A DNA stretch of 64,000 bases from Selaginella moellendorffii (Eukaryota; Streptophyta; Lycopodiopsida; Selaginellales; Selaginellaceae), in contig NW_003314265.1 in assembly GCF_000143415.4 (NCBI RefSeq), positions 3,126,680 through 3,190,679 on the forward strand, given 5' to 3'. The notes under the pieces were generated by a model. That model searched no databases, was not told the DNA's origin, and saw only the letters and a list, made by a program, of their open reading frames with translations. Numbering within the stretch: the stretch's first letter is position 1; every line of letters begins with the position of its first letter. A program made the position numbers and the translations under genes. Below are positions 46,677 through 58,914 of the stretch, in pieces.

Positions 46677-47148
46677 CTACTTTCCTTGCTGTGCTGCTGC
46701 TCCGGCCCTGGATTGATGCAAAGCTTTGATCTTGAGTCGATACCTTGGAAGTCGAGGAACTACTTGGCTCGGCCCAAATCCATACTGCCCTGTTGGATTG
46801 TCGGTGATGGCCGGCCCATCTTTGTAAATGTAGCCAACGAGCTTCCCGCAAGAAATGCACAGCAGCTTGATCCGGTCGCGCTGGATCCCCCAGTGATCGA
46901 TCGTCTCGAAGAAGGGGAAAATCCTCTTGTCGCGCTCTTGCCTGAATTTCGTGTCGTCGATGGCGGTGAAGGAGATCGTCCCCTTGTTCCCGGCCTCGAA
47001 ATACGTATCGGCAGGGTAGACGTTGGAAGGATCGAGATTGAGAAGCGCGCCACAGCACACACAGCTGCGAGAGATTTCGATGGATGGATTCAATGGGATC
47101 GATCGAATCAAAAGAAGGAAGCGAATACCTGAAGACGACGTCGTCCAT
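46677..47148 (-). CDS. CxxC zinc-ribbon protein of the At4g08330-like family (paralog 2)
   Basis: Exons 47148-47129 and 47064-46677, 135 aa. After the short first exon (MDDVVF) comes CVCCGALLNLDPSNVYP, then GTISFTAIDDTKFRQE, HWGIQRDRIKLLCISCGKLV and YRLKIKALHQS. The two CxxC pairs, the 'DDxKF' strand and the final 'RYxxKI.AL' segment are the same series as in paralog 1 and closer to the usual family pattern. The first intron is in the same phase and place in both genes, supporting duplication. It is divergent from PEX22 with 287 bp between start codons, so a shared promoter region is likely. Confidence 0.88.
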
Positions 47149-47435
47149 CGTGCCCAAGAACCCTAATTTCTTCCAACGTACATTCCGTCGAGGTCTCTAG
47201 AATATACCATCTCAGTCATTCTAACCGAGTCGCGGAGGAATATTTGTTCCTTCCAGTGGGCTATGGCGTGATCGAAGGGCGCGATTGCGGCAAGGCGCGT
47301 GGTGCCAGGAATTCGAGGCGCTGAGCCGGTCGACGCGAGAGTTTCCGAAATCGCGAGGTAAGATCTGGATCGAGAGTCTAGGTTTTCGATGCAAGCGAAG
47401 AACGCAGGGCGCGATCGATCTGGGAGCTCATCGGA

Positions 47436-48666
47436 ATGGCGAATGAGGTGCTGGAGGAGCTCGCGCAGATATTCCGAGCTGCCAGCAAGAAGATGTCAGC
47501 TCTAGTCTCCTTTCTCATGCATCACAAGGTAAGAGCAGCGCTTTGCTCTCAAGAACACCGATTCTTAGCTCGGGGAAATTGTAGGATGCTAGCTCCATCG
47601 GGGCAATCGCAGGGTTTGCCATAGCTCTGGTGTGTACCTGGAGGTACATGAGAAGCTCCAATCCAGTTCGTCGTCCCAAGCCCACCGTCAAAGTGGAGGC
47701 TCCCTCCTCATCCTCTTCGGACTCCACCTCTGGCAGCTCCACTGCGATTGAGTCCCGTGGATCACAAGCCAGGCAGCGTGGAGTGGCCATCCAGGAGGCT
47801 CCTTTATCAAAGGTAAGCTAGAAAAAAAATTGTTTCCTTCTTCTTTGTGTAGTGACAATGCGCTCTCTTCTTCCTTTTAGCTCACTTTGGCTCAGTCGGT
47901 GAAGCGCCAGCTCAAAGGTGGACGAAAGGTAGCGAAGTTTATATCTTTTCTTCTGTGTTGACATGGTGAAATTCGTGACCAGGTGACTTGCCAACTACTT
48001 GGAGTGGTGCTTCAGGAAAATTCGACTGCTGATCTCGAGGTAGCTTCCTCCTTGTGAGTTTGCATTCTACTCCGAGTTTAGCTTTTTTCACGATGAAAGT
48101 TTAGGCGTGTTTGACAATCGTCAAGTTCTCGCTAACAGAATCATGCTGTGGTGCGACCAGCGGCAGCTGACGTTCTCCTAGAACTGGCCCAGTGCTGCGA
48201 TCTCTACCTGATGTCCAGAGTTAACGATGATGCAAGCGAGGTGTGTGTATGGATGTGTATCTTCGCTGCTCACAGATATCTGTGCAGGAAGCAATACTCG
48301 CCGCGTTGGATCAGATCGGCCTGTTCAGCAAAGCAAACTTCAACCGTAACAAGGTGAAGCCGAAGTACTTTTGGCAAAAGGTTTTTCACTGAGTTGGTGC
48401 TTTGAATTCAGGTACTCTTTTGCAGTTCCGAGGCTGGGAGGTGCTCCTTCGTGAGGCAACTCGAGCCTGACTGGCACATCGATACGTCGGTAGACATTGT
48501 TAATCAGCTGGCTGTAAGTTCATTCTCATCTGTTCTCCCACTTGACGCGGTTAGTTTGCAGCGGTACATACACCACGAGCTCCTCATATCTCCAGCACCC
48601 TTGGGATCCATGCCGTCCAACGTCCTTGAAACGAACACCCTGGAGAGCTACTTCGACTGTCGCTGA
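47436..48666 (+). CDS. PEX22: Peroxin 22
   Basis: Exons 47436-47528, 47585-47812, 47881-47928, 47983-48039, 48139-48240, 48288-48353, 48412-48513, 48562-48666; 266 aa, phases consistent. An N-terminal amphipathic region is followed by one membrane segment (IGAIAGFAIALVCTWRYM), a Ser-rich linker and a globular domain with VTCQLLGVVLQENS, VLLELAQCCDLYLMSRV and SFVRQLEPDWHIDTS. These are strongly conserved in plant PEX22. PEX22 anchors the ubiquitin-conjugating enzyme PEX4 at the peroxisome so that the import receptor PEX5 can be recycled. Length matches Arabidopsis PEX22. Confidence 0.93.
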
Positions 48667-48811
48667 TTCTGGTATATCCTAGTAAATAAACAGTTCTTTG
48701 AGGTATAGAGCGTTGTATTTTGAGACTTCTAATAAGAGCAGAAGCAGGGTTTTTCCTTTGCAGCTTACCGGTGAGATGTATCCCACGATTCTTTTGTGAC
48801 TGATCTTCTTG

Positions 48812-50503
48812 ATGTTGGCAATTCTAAACAGGCGACGAAGTAATCCAGTGAAGCTTACGTGCTCCAAAATCTGGGAGCTGGTCTTGGTTTCCAGAAGGGA
48901 CTACAAGTTTTTAAGCGAGCAGGGAAGAATAGAGGCTGAGAAGGGGAAGGTCAGGGATCAAGTAGACAGACTGGTCCAGGCAGGGGTAGACGAAGGCGCT
49001 CAGACTTACGCGCATTTGCTACTTAAGTGTGGAGACTACAAGCTTTTGGCTGAGGGGGAACGTCTTCATGCAACTATCTACGAGAGATGGAGGCAGCGTC
49101 CCGAAAGATTGCTCCTGAACTGCTTGGTGGAGATGTATGGCAAGTGTGGAAGCTTGGACAAGGCATGGCTGGTGTTTAGCTCCATCAAGACGTGCAATGT
49201 CTACTCCTGGACGATTGCGATCGCTGCATATGCCGTCAACGGGGACTACAGCGGGGCACTTGCTCTCTTCCGGAAGATGGACTTGGACGGTGTGAAGGCC
49301 AACTTTGTGACTTACGTGAACGTGATTAGTGCGTGCTCTGGGCTGCTGGACCCGAGAGAATGCACGCGAGTCCACAGCCGTGTGGTCGAAGAAGGCTTTG
49401 ATGGAGACTTGGTGGTGGCGACGGCTTTGGTCACTATGTATGGGAAGTGTGCTGACTTTGGCGCTGCTAGGATGGTGTTCGAGAAGATCTCCTCGAAGAA
49501 CGATGTGGTCTCCTGGAACGCGTTGATAGCAGCTTACGCTCAGCAGGGACTGTACCGGGAGTGCGTCGAGCTCTACGAGAGAATGCCCGTGAGAGCCAAC
49601 GAGGTGACTTTCGTGAGCGTGGTCGACGCCTTTGCGGGTCTGGGGGACCTGGAACACAGCCGGAGAGTTCATGCCAGGATTGTCGAGGACGGACTGGAGA
49701 ACGACTGCCTAAAGTCGGCACTGGTGGACGCTTACGGCAAGTGTGGGAGCCCAGCGGAATCAAAGCAGGTGTTCGACTCCATGGTGTGGAGGGAGAGCTC
49801 GACTTGGAACGCGCTCATCGCAGCTTTCGCCCAGCAGCGTGACAGCGTGACTTGCGTGGCGATCCTCCGGCAGATGGACCAGGACGGGGTGAGGTCCACC
49901 GAGCTGACGTTCGTGAGCTTGCTTGGGGGATTCTCTACGACGGCGAGCTTGCGAGCGGGACGCCAGCTCCACTCTCGAGTTCTAGCCATGGGGTTCTACT
50001 CGGACTTGATGGTCGGCTCGGCGCTGGTGACCATGTATGGGAGGTGCGGCGCTGTGGAGCAAGCCCGGGCAGTGTTTGACGGGATGGAGGAGAGGAACGC
50101 GGTGAGCTTCAATTCCATGATCGGAGCTTACGCGGAGCTGGGCCTCGCGAGGCAGGCGCTCGAAGTTTTGTGGGCTATGGACCAGGTGGGACTGGCTCCA
50201 GACTCGGTGACTTTGCTCAGCGTGCTCTTCTCTTGCAGCCATGCGGGGTTGCTTGGCGAGGGCCTCGCCAACTTTCGGTCCATGAGAGATGATAGGGGGA
50301 TGGAGGTGAAGCTGGATCACTACCGGTGCCTGGTGGACCTGTTCGCGAGGTCGGGGTGGCTTGCTGAGGCGGAGGAACTGATCGAGATCAAGTTTGCAGG
50401 CTGCGATGATCTCATGTCGAGGCTGAGCTTGCTGAGTGCTTGTATCATCCAGGAGGACGGTGAGAGGGGATCCAGGTCGGCCACGCTTCTTAACTTTACT
50501 TAG
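48812..50503 (+). CDS. PLS-class pentatricopeptide repeat protein, intronless
   Basis: 563 aa from ATG 48812 to TAG 50503. PPR units begin with TYAHLLLKCGDYKLLAEGER and include CLVEMYGKCGSLDKAWLVF, NVYSWTIAIAAYAVNGDYSG, DVVSWNALIAAYAQQGLYRE and SFNSMIGAYAELGLARQALE, in P-L-S order. The end of the array, HYRCLVDLFARSGWLAEAEEL, is the start of the E region; the frame then stops after a short divergent tail, so there is no DYW domain. The role is organellar RNA processing by family. It begins 146 bp after PEX22 on the same strand. The first about 60 residues (RRRSNPVKLTCSKIW) are basic and may act in organelle targeting. Confidence 0.92.
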   Translation: MLAILNRRRSNPVKLTCSKIWELVLVSRRDYKFLSEQGRIEAEKGKVRDQVDRLVQAGVDEGAQTYAHLLLKCGDYKLLAEGERLHATIYERWRQRPERLLLNCLVEMYGKCGSLDKAWLVFSSIKTCNVYSWTIAIAAYAVNGDYSGALALFRKMDLDGVKANFVTYVNVISACSGLLDPRECTRVHSRVVEEGFDGDLVVATALVTMYGKCADFGAARMVFEKISSKNDVVSWNALIAAYAQQGLYRECVELYERMPVRANEVTFVSVVDAFAGLGDLEHSRRVHARIVEDGLENDCLKSALVDAYGKCGSPAESKQVFDSMVWRESSTWNALIAAFAQQRDSVTCVAILRQMDQDGVRSTELTFVSLLGGFSTTASLRAGRQLHSRVLAMGFYSDLMVGSALVTMYGRCGAVEQARAVFDGMEERNAVSFNSMIGAYAELGLARQALEVLWAMDQVGLAPDSVTLLSVLFSCSHAGLLGEGLANFRSMRDDRGMEVKLDHYRCLVDLFARSGWLAEAEELIEIKFAGCDDLMSRLSLLSACIIQEDGERGSRSATLLNFT

Positions 50504-50509
50504 TGGACA

Positions 50510-51480
50510 TTTCAACATGAAAGAAAATGACGACTTGAAAAAAAGACATCAATCCGAGCCTTTGACGAGACCATCACAGGGTTTGATCAGATCTTGTGTC
50601 GATAGAAAAGGAGTATGTAAACGTTATTAGACTCACCCAGTACAAGACTTGCTCCTTCCAATCAGCACAGCAGCAGTTTGGAGCACTCTCGTCCACTCGG
50701 ACCAGGTATTCTTCGGGGTTGACCGAGAGACCACCTCGGTGCTCTCGCATTGATTCATCCTGCAAGGCTAGCCGCCAGCCATTTGTGTATATAATTCCAC
50801 GTTCGCTGCATAGAATCACACAACCAAGCTTTTCTTCTGAATTTTCACTCTAGCATTTCCTCTTCGTAGTATTTGGTTTCTTGTTTGTGTTTTTCCTGGT
50901 ATAGCTGGTGCAGTTTGCTCTTCTTTTATCTCAGGTACTCCAAAGAGAATAAGGAAATTTAGCTGTCCTTCCTTGTACTTCAGAAAGAAGTTTAGATTGT
51001 GGTCACACTAACTTGTCCTGGCAGTTCAAAGGTAAAAAACGAAATAAGTTACATGATATCCAAGCCAGTAAAGGAACCAGTAGCAGCATAACATATTTCT
51101 GAAAAGAGAAAAGCTCGTGTCAAATGCCAAACACCCCTCTGCTTTTTGTATCTGACCTCCAACAGGAACTACAATAGCGTCATTCTTTCCGTTTACAAAC
51201 CATTCTTTTATGTCCCCGTTTTTTATCACAAACTTGTAAGAGCCGACTTTACAAACAAGTTTGAGGTTCTTATCTCAAACCACAAACTCGGAAAAAGAAA
51301 ACAAAGGTCCATCACCATAGGCTTGCAAGAGGTAAAGGGTTCGGGTACTTGAGGGTTCCCGTTGGCTGAAAACAGTTAGCTATAGTTGATGTACTGTACG
51401 TACCTAGGGGAAGGAAACCATCGGGTCTAACATCATATATCTCCACCATCGCTTGTTCGTCTTCAGACTCATCCAGGTCT
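50510..51480 (-). other. Possible minus-strand gene fragment, unidentified
   Basis: Minus-strand reading shows protein-like pieces flanked by splice-like motifs: VGSYKFVIKNGDIKEWFVNG near 51240-51160, and YTNGWRLALQDESMREHRGG followed by LSVNPEEYLVRVDESAPNCC near 50800-50690. No complete gene could be assembled; frames between the pieces contain stops. It could be a small multi-exon gene or a relic. Confidence 0.3.
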
Positions 51481-51483
51481 TGA

Positions 51484-52150
51484 GGCACTGCTCGTTTTCC
51501 AAATCAACATGAGTGTCCGCAAGTCCTGGAACACTGGTCGACTTTGCTTGCTTCCTTCAACGCATTCGAGGTCATGTTCCCAATTTGTTGCCGCAATTTG
51601 TGACTGGACGAGAGACAAAACGAATCAAAATCCTTGACTTAAGATGAGTGTAACATAATCTTCTCTTCTTTTATGCTGGTTGTTTATTCATTGATCGATG
51701 ATACAGGCCGGATGCAAAGCTTGCAAGAGATTTCCAGACAGTTCTGCTTCAAGCAGTCCAGAAGAAAGGTGCCGAATGGGAAGAAGCGTATCCACCCTCC
51801 GTCCATTCTTCCTTCATCTCTGAACTGGCTGATTGATCCAGGCAAGATGTTTTGCGTCTGGAGAACGACCTCATATTCAATGAAGCCATCATCGAGGAAC
51901 GAGAGAGAGAGATCCAAAATCAAATAGGAGAAGTGCATAAGATTTTCTTTAACCTTGCTGTTTTGGTGCGAGGGCAAGGTAACCTGATATGTGAGGATTT
52001 GTTGTGGTATCAAAGCCCTCCTGCTCTAAAAGATATCAAACTTACTAGAGATGTTCCAGATGTTTGACTCTGCTTTTTTTATTCCAGTGTTTCTTTATTA
52101 GAGCCAGCGATGTGGTGGACAAATGTGTACAGTATTCTTTGCTATGAGCA
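51484..52150 (+). pseudogene. Syntaxin (SYP2-like) pseudogene with an inverted exon
   Basis: Order on the plus strand: the end of exon 1 (CGTTTTCCAAATCAACA, about 51491-51522); then exon 2 in reverse orientation (about 51523-51607); then intron end plus part of exon 3 (GATACAGGCCGGATGCAAAG, from 51701); then the intron 4 acceptor and exon 5 (from 51840); then exon-6-flanking and 3' sequence up to 52150, shared with 45785-45835. Introns are partly kept, so it derives from genomic DNA. Frameshifts and a lost exon 4 make it non-functional. Confidence 0.88.
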
Positions 52151-52299
52151 TTGCTGCATGCATGTGCAGCAAATTATTTAATGATATTAACATGGTGCAC
52201 ATTCTAAAGTTGGTTTAAATTATCTAAGAGTTTTGGTGTCTTGAAGATGACCTTCTTTATTTTATAAGGATGGATTCTGATAATTATTATGGCTGGTGG

Positions 52300-52931
52300 T
52301 GCTTTCAGTCTTTATTTCATATTTTTTCCACACTTATTATGATTTTTTTATTCTATGTAGGCATATGGGACATCATTATATGACTAAGGAGTTACATAAG
52401 TCTTTCTATTGATTGAAGATGCAACATGATGTTATTCAGTCTTTATATAACTGTATTTAGTGCCAAACTCGTAATACTCTCACTTGTGTTACAAAAGGAA
52501 GGTTGAAGTTAATTACAATTTTCTATTTATTTGAGTTGGTGGCATTTTATATGATGGGGCCTTTTCCACAGTCAACTGTTGGCAATGAGTATATCATTAT
52601 TGTTTCTAATTACTTAACTCATTAGGTGGAAATTAGAGTTCTTATTAGTGTATTTGCAACTACTGTTAGATACTTCCCCTTCAATCGAGTGGTGCTCTAA
52701 CATTCCTATCCAAAGTGAATTCTTTTGAATAATAGTCTTACATTTATGGTTGAGGTATTTTCACATTTTAACATATCGATTGGGGATATGCCACACTTTC
52801 ACAAATGCTCATCATCCACAGTCAGATGGTTTTATTTAGACCTTCAAAGGGATGATCGCAAAGTATTTGAACTTTCAGCATTCGGATTGAGATAATTATT
52901 TGCCATCTCTTTAGTATATGTATATCACAAG
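52300..52931 (+). mobile_element. Gypsy-type retrotransposon relic, integrase part (left half)
   Basis: With frameshifts, the sequence at 52545-52931 reads like the catalytic core and C-terminal part of a Ty3/Gypsy integrase: GPFPQSTVGNEYIII, a 'LTHWVE' segment, an HPQSDG-like stretch near 52815 and YLPSL-like sequence near 52905. It is cut at 52931 by the 7.1-kb LTR element and continues at 60045. Heavily mutated. Confidence 0.7.
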
Positions 52932-52936
52932 GGTGT

Positions 52937-54050
52937 TGTAGTGCATGTGGTTTTTACCCTTTATCCTATGGTGATTTACCATAGGATAACCACAAAGTGG
53001 AACCTAAACCCTCCATGTGCTACATGTTATATGCCATGTGTCACATGCCACGTGTCCAAAAGACAGTGGTGTGGAACCTGAGTTTCAAAGCCTTGGGCCA
53101 CTGAATGAAGGAACGATGCCAAACTCGAAAGCATGGAGCCAAGGAGCAATGGCACTGGAGTACAGAACGACTCCCGAGCATTTAGCCTAAGGAGCAAAGG
53201 GGCAAGAGCATGAAACAACTTGGAATAGTCCTAGAGTATCCAACATCCCAATGCCAGAACTAACACATAAAATAAAGACAAAAGGAGTTTGGCACTATTT
53301 CAACATACCGGTGGCCTAATCGAGGATATAGGTACTTCACCAGCTAGCATAGTGTGGAACTTGGGCTTAGACCCAAGCCAGACGCAGAACAAAGATAGGA
53401 ACGCAAACGAGAGCTAGGCTATACCTCAGGTTGATTGGCCATGCTGATCTACCCACTATCCCTATTATACATTTAGAACCCCACCCCTTGAGGAACACAT
53501 GCTTTGGACTTTCACCCCACAGGAGTTAGTCTCTGGGGGATAAGCTTGAAACTTACTAAATATGGAATGTTCTTAGATTGCGAATTTGGACACGGAACGA
53601 ACACCATTGTGTTCAAGATAATCTCTACATTCCATAAATATGCTAAATCAGTGAATCTAGACACTTTTCATAAATAGCATTTGGGACCAGAATGAGACTA
53701 ACACAAAAGGCATGATAGCGAGGGTGTTTGGTAGACACGGTAAGCTATCATCTTGCAAATATTGAGGGACTAAGCTCAATATCGCAGGGGTTCCCAACAC
53801 TAGTAAGTGCAAGTCAACGAATGAGTTTCTCTAACCAGGTCAAGTATGCTTGACTAATAGCACTTAGGAATTCCGTTCTTATGCTCATCGGTTAAGTACA
53901 CACGCGAAGACCAGTTTCTCAACTAGCTTAGGTGGAGATTAATAACGGGTCCAGCAATACCAACCTCATGCCATCGTGGCAGTAAAGAAAGAATATCCGA
54001 AAGGATTAGCCGATAAATAACTTTCGATACCCAAAGTCACATTCACGACA
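52937..54050 (-). repeat. 3' LTR of the 7.1-kb element
   Basis: 1114 bp, next to the polypurine tract on its inner side. Related LTR copies occur at 24195-25260 and, reversed, at 25284-25990. Confidence 0.9.
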
Positions 54051-54065
54051 CTCTCCCCCCCCTTA
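54051..54065 (-). other. Polypurine tract of the 7.1-kb element
   Basis: The minus strand is a purine run with eight G immediately before the 3' LTR. The same junction is found in the scrambled copy near 28745. Confidence 0.8.
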
Positions 54066-57000
54066 GGGAAGATCGATGTCTTCGTCGATGTATACTTGAG
54101 TCTAGACCACTGGCAAGGAAACAACTCTAGAAAAAGTTTATGGTGATCACACTATGTGAGAAATGCACCAACTTAAATGAGTTAAGATAACCTCTTTGTC
54201 TAACACGGATGCACTACCAACTCAGATACTTTCCAGCTGTCGCCGACAAGGAAATGACCAACAAAGTTAGCCACCCTTGCTACTCTGGGTGTCACCCAGC
54301 TTACAAAAGTGTGATACACCTTATTCGGAAGGACATAGAGAGAGAAGCTAGAGGCCCTAGCCCTCTTGAGCAAAGAAACCAAACCCGTCAGTAAAGTTTA
54401 GATAGATTACTGTAAACAGGTAGTTAGAGTTGTTTATATAGTCACACTTTTTTAACGAAATAAGGAGAGAGGCGGGTGATGTGACCAGTTGACAGTAGCT
54501 ACCCTATGATTAGAGATTTCACCATGCATATGAAGTGCCGAAGCCAATTTGCATATACTAGCCCAAACTCAAAGATCAATAGATGGACAATATCAAAGTC
54601 ATTAGACAATAATATCTTAGAGTCGGAATTATTAGTGAATAAATCTTAGATTAGAACACAAAAGTATTCCAAGTATGTTATCATCCGATAAACTAGTAAT
54701 AGAGCATAGAAACCACCAAGATCACTATCATTGGAAAACATAGAATTCACCATCCAACAAAATTCAATAGCAAGTGTATCATCAAAAAAACTCAATGAGA
54801 AAACTTAACTATCGAAAATTGTAGACAGTATGCCAAACAACTTACCAAAGATAACTCAAAGAACACAAAGTATCATTAACTGTCAAACACAATACTCGCG
54901 AATATATCACCCGAAAGAAATAATATCCTAATCTATCAAAACTAACTTGAGCAACAATCAATAGAGCAGAATGAATGTGGTAAGACCAACAAACACTTAG
55001 TCATGCCAACCACCATATTAGTCAATCTGAATAGATCCCAGTCAACAATACGAAGGAACCAGAGTTGTCTAATCAAATGCCAGCAACATCTTATTTGATG
55101 TCTCAAACCCAATAGAGACTAATCCAGAGCAAACCATAAAGAATATATGGTATTGCAAAAAACCATAAACTATCAAAGAGAATAACTAACCATCATGAAA
55201 GATTATCAATCATCCCATCAAAAGAGATATATAGAATCATCGTCAAAGAAGAAATCCACCATCCTGAAGAACAGCGAATCATTCTGTAACAACAATAATC
55301 AAGCAAAATCTTTTGACAAGGATAATCAACTATCCTAGATGATAGTCAATCATCACTAATGATTGATAGATGCAAAAGCTACTTCAACATCGAAACTAAT
55401 GAGTCAAAATGCCTTCCCCAACAACTTTTAACAAATGGAACAATGAGCATAAAAACTCAAGGAACCAAAAGCTCAAAGAAACTTATAACCAAGTTTTGCT
55501 TAATAATGATCACGAGTTTTGCATGAACCAACTTCAATGTTAAAAAAGAAATCATGGTATAACCCACAACATTCTCCTCAACACATCCATAAGCTAAACT
55601 TCATAATGCAAAGCTAATGAAAAACATATTTACATCAATCCAAAAGCCAAACACAATGGAGCTATGCTCAACAAGTGATCACTAAACAATCCTCCATGAA
55701 TCCATTTATAGCAAGATGTAAGTCACTTCATAACAAACATAAGAAGAATCATCAATGATTGATATATTCCAACTCAAATCCAATAAGGATTCAAACATTC
55801 CAATATCAATCACTAACTCTTCCTCTCGTAGAGTTAGTGTCATCCACAATTAAATTACTTTTCAAGGAAAAGCTCAAAGCTCAACCCTTACTAACTAGCA
55901 ATTGTACAAATGCTAATAACATAAAGTTACAACCAAATCATCAATACTATCTTCATCAAGACTAATGAAACTCAATATCAATCCTAAGGAGAGACATCTC
56001 ATTTCACTTGAATCTCATCATCAATATTATCAATGACAAGGCATTACTTCAATGCCATCAACACCAAAACAAAACTAGAAGAAAGCTAGAGTGAATCACC
56101 ACTCAAAACTCTCTTGCAACCAAGCTAACCAAAGTCGAAGATACTATACTTAGTATCTGAGACCAATCCTTCAGCAAAACTCAGTTACAGATAATACTTC
56201 ATTAAGGAGTGATTCACCACATCCAAAACTTAATGAAATCTAACACTATGAACTAAATACAACCAAATGATATCAACAAAGGTAAAATCGAAATGCCAAC
56301 ATGGAAAACTCATGTAAGTCTAATGACACGATCCTCCACAACACCATTCGGTAAAACAAACCCATCACTGCTAAATCATCATCGAATGAAGTAAATGTCA
56401 AACAGTCATTGACGAAGTTTATAAGCAATCATTAGTTGTCAAGCAACTAACAATCACTCTTTCAACTTGTCTTCACAAGACCCAAACACTAAACTCATGT
56501 CATCAAGTCATATACTTGTCCAACATGAATGTAATACCCCAGGTATGAGATAAAGTGTCCATGAACAAGCATAAACTAAATGACAACTCGAATCCAACTC
56601 AATTGCAATAAACTCACAAACATATTTAGCCAATAGCTCTGAGCAAGCCTTGAAGAGGCTAATTATGCATGATCAACACTCAGTTGAAACTAAAGTAATG
56701 ACCATGAGATGGACTCATATCGGTACACAACTTCTTTATAAACAAGGCTATAATATAAGTACCAACACCTCAACCACAAAAAACTAAGTTGGACATCACT
56801 ATCCTCAGCCAAGGCGCAAAACTACCAAGACTAAATTTATGTTTGGTGGCAGATTCCACCTTGCATTTCGTTAAACTCTATGAGAGTAATGAACTCTCAC
56901 TAATCTTGCACTATAGAAGAAAGGCACAAAGGTCACCTTTCTTAGAAAAGTGTAACAGTTACTTTTTTACACCAACTCCAAACTCTATCCAACTCAATTG

Positions 57001-58896
57001 TTTTAGCCCCAAAAGTTAACATCCCTTTTAGGCTGCATCATACAAATTACCTACCAAGATCTAAGTTAACCAAAGTCAACTCTAACCCTTTCACTAGTTT
57101 GTATTGACTTGCAAAAATGGAATGATTTTCGAGCAAAGTGATCAATAAATCAGCCATTGGAAAAGCCTAAGAAAATTTGTGGAAAATTTTCCATCCTAGA
57201 GAAAGAATGACTCTTAGTTCAGGAATGCAAACTTTCAAGACTCCACTAACTTCCTCCTACCTACAATTTCACATAGGTTCACCTCAACACAAATTCTCAT
57301 GACCCACAATATGTTTAAGCATCAAACATCTTGCCCATATTTATGATATCTAACACCGACATCCATATCTTTGGATATCCATATTGCACTAACACTCTTC
57401 TTCAACCACCTTCAAGATCCAATATGAAGCCAAAATACTAATAAAAAAAATGACATAGAAAAATCAAGATTTAAGGAAAATTCTTCATCACTCGAAATAA
57501 CAATGCCACTTCCACTAACACAAGTGCTAGTAATGCCAATGCCTCAACTACACACTTTCTCTATCCAATAATTTACTCTAAGTGTTAATAGATCAACTGA
57601 CAAGTTATAGCAAATGAATGCTATAACCCTTTCCAACACCTCAATGGGCAAACTCAAGGAACTAAGGAACCAACTTAAGCTTAGCATAATGGACCACCAT
57701 CGAGAATTTAGTCAAAGCTACTACAATGCTACTATGTGTAAGTAGATTAGCTTCACTATCAACCACTTTGGGGTTGATCATCGTTTAACCAAGCAAGTTC
57801 GTAAACATATTGCTCATTATCACATGGATGTGATATAAAAATCACAATGTCTTGATTATTAATCAAGCAACACCACAATCAATGCCAATGTCATTACTTC
57901 AAAGGTTTATGTGAATATCAAGTGCCAACTCGATTCGATAAAATGCAATATAAATACCACACTCCACCGATAGAGACTTACAACACCCAATACCACCAAC
58001 TTTTGTTTACAATACGGACAAGCTCATGCCACTCTCTATCCGACCTAAACTCAAAACTAATCCAACACCAAACTACTCAAGGAGTAATAGCAAAGTTTTT
58101 TGAAAAAGAATTGAGCATTGTAAACCAATTCTTCCAATAGCAAGCCTAGACAAAATGGTTTAGCACTTCACCACTATCTATCCCATGACTCACCACTTGT
58201 AAGACTATCATTTTCAACATGCATCAAGGTAGGGACTCTTGATTGCATAATGTGAACACAAACAATGAGTCACACCTCGTTGCAAATCATATCTCCAAGA
58301 AAAGAAAATGATTTACATGTTTGATCCTTTGTCCGTAATGACTCTTTTTTCGGTCTCATCTTTGACCAAACCTCAAGCTTGCGTTTGCACTGCCTTCAAT
58401 CCAATCCAAGAAAAGTTTATGAGAGAGCACGGCAATGATTATTTGAATCAATAGACTCATCTCTATAGTTTTGATTGATCCACTTGTAATCATGCCTAGA
58501 AAGGATCCACTAATGCTGTGCTAAACAGCTACAGACTAACCTATTTGCCATTTATAGCAAACCCAAAGGAGGTTTACTTTCACTCACTGTACATGGAACA
58601 ACTCATAAAACCACTAATAGACTAACATTAATCCTGCCAACTCAAAGTGTAGCCTCGAGTTGCTAATATGCCTCATTCACGAGCCCAAGTGTAAACTTGT
58701 GCAAATGGAATAGCTTATTCCATCTTATGAGCCCAAGAGCAAGCTCACATAATTACGGTACAAAAAGATAACCATACCCAAGGAACAAATGTGAATCCTT
58801 TACACCCAAACATATACCCACTCGGATCATCGTTTTCATTTTTGCGTATGCAATGAGATTAGTTGCCTAATCTCATTGGATAGTACTTGCTGAGAT

Positions 58897-58912
58897 ATAT
58901 CCTCTAATACCA
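58897..58912 (-). other. Primer-binding site of the 7.1-kb element
   Basis: TGGTATTAGAGGATAT two bases inside the 5' LTR; differs at few positions from the plant initiator-Met tRNA complement TGGTATCAGAGC. The scrambled copy has TGGTATCAAAGGATGAG. Confidence 0.8.
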
Positions 58913-58914
58913 AA

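Noticed and set aside
54051-58914. Degraded gag-pol in the 7.1-kb element
   Set aside because: No frame above about 76 codons and no protease, RT, RNase H or integrase motif could be read on either strand.
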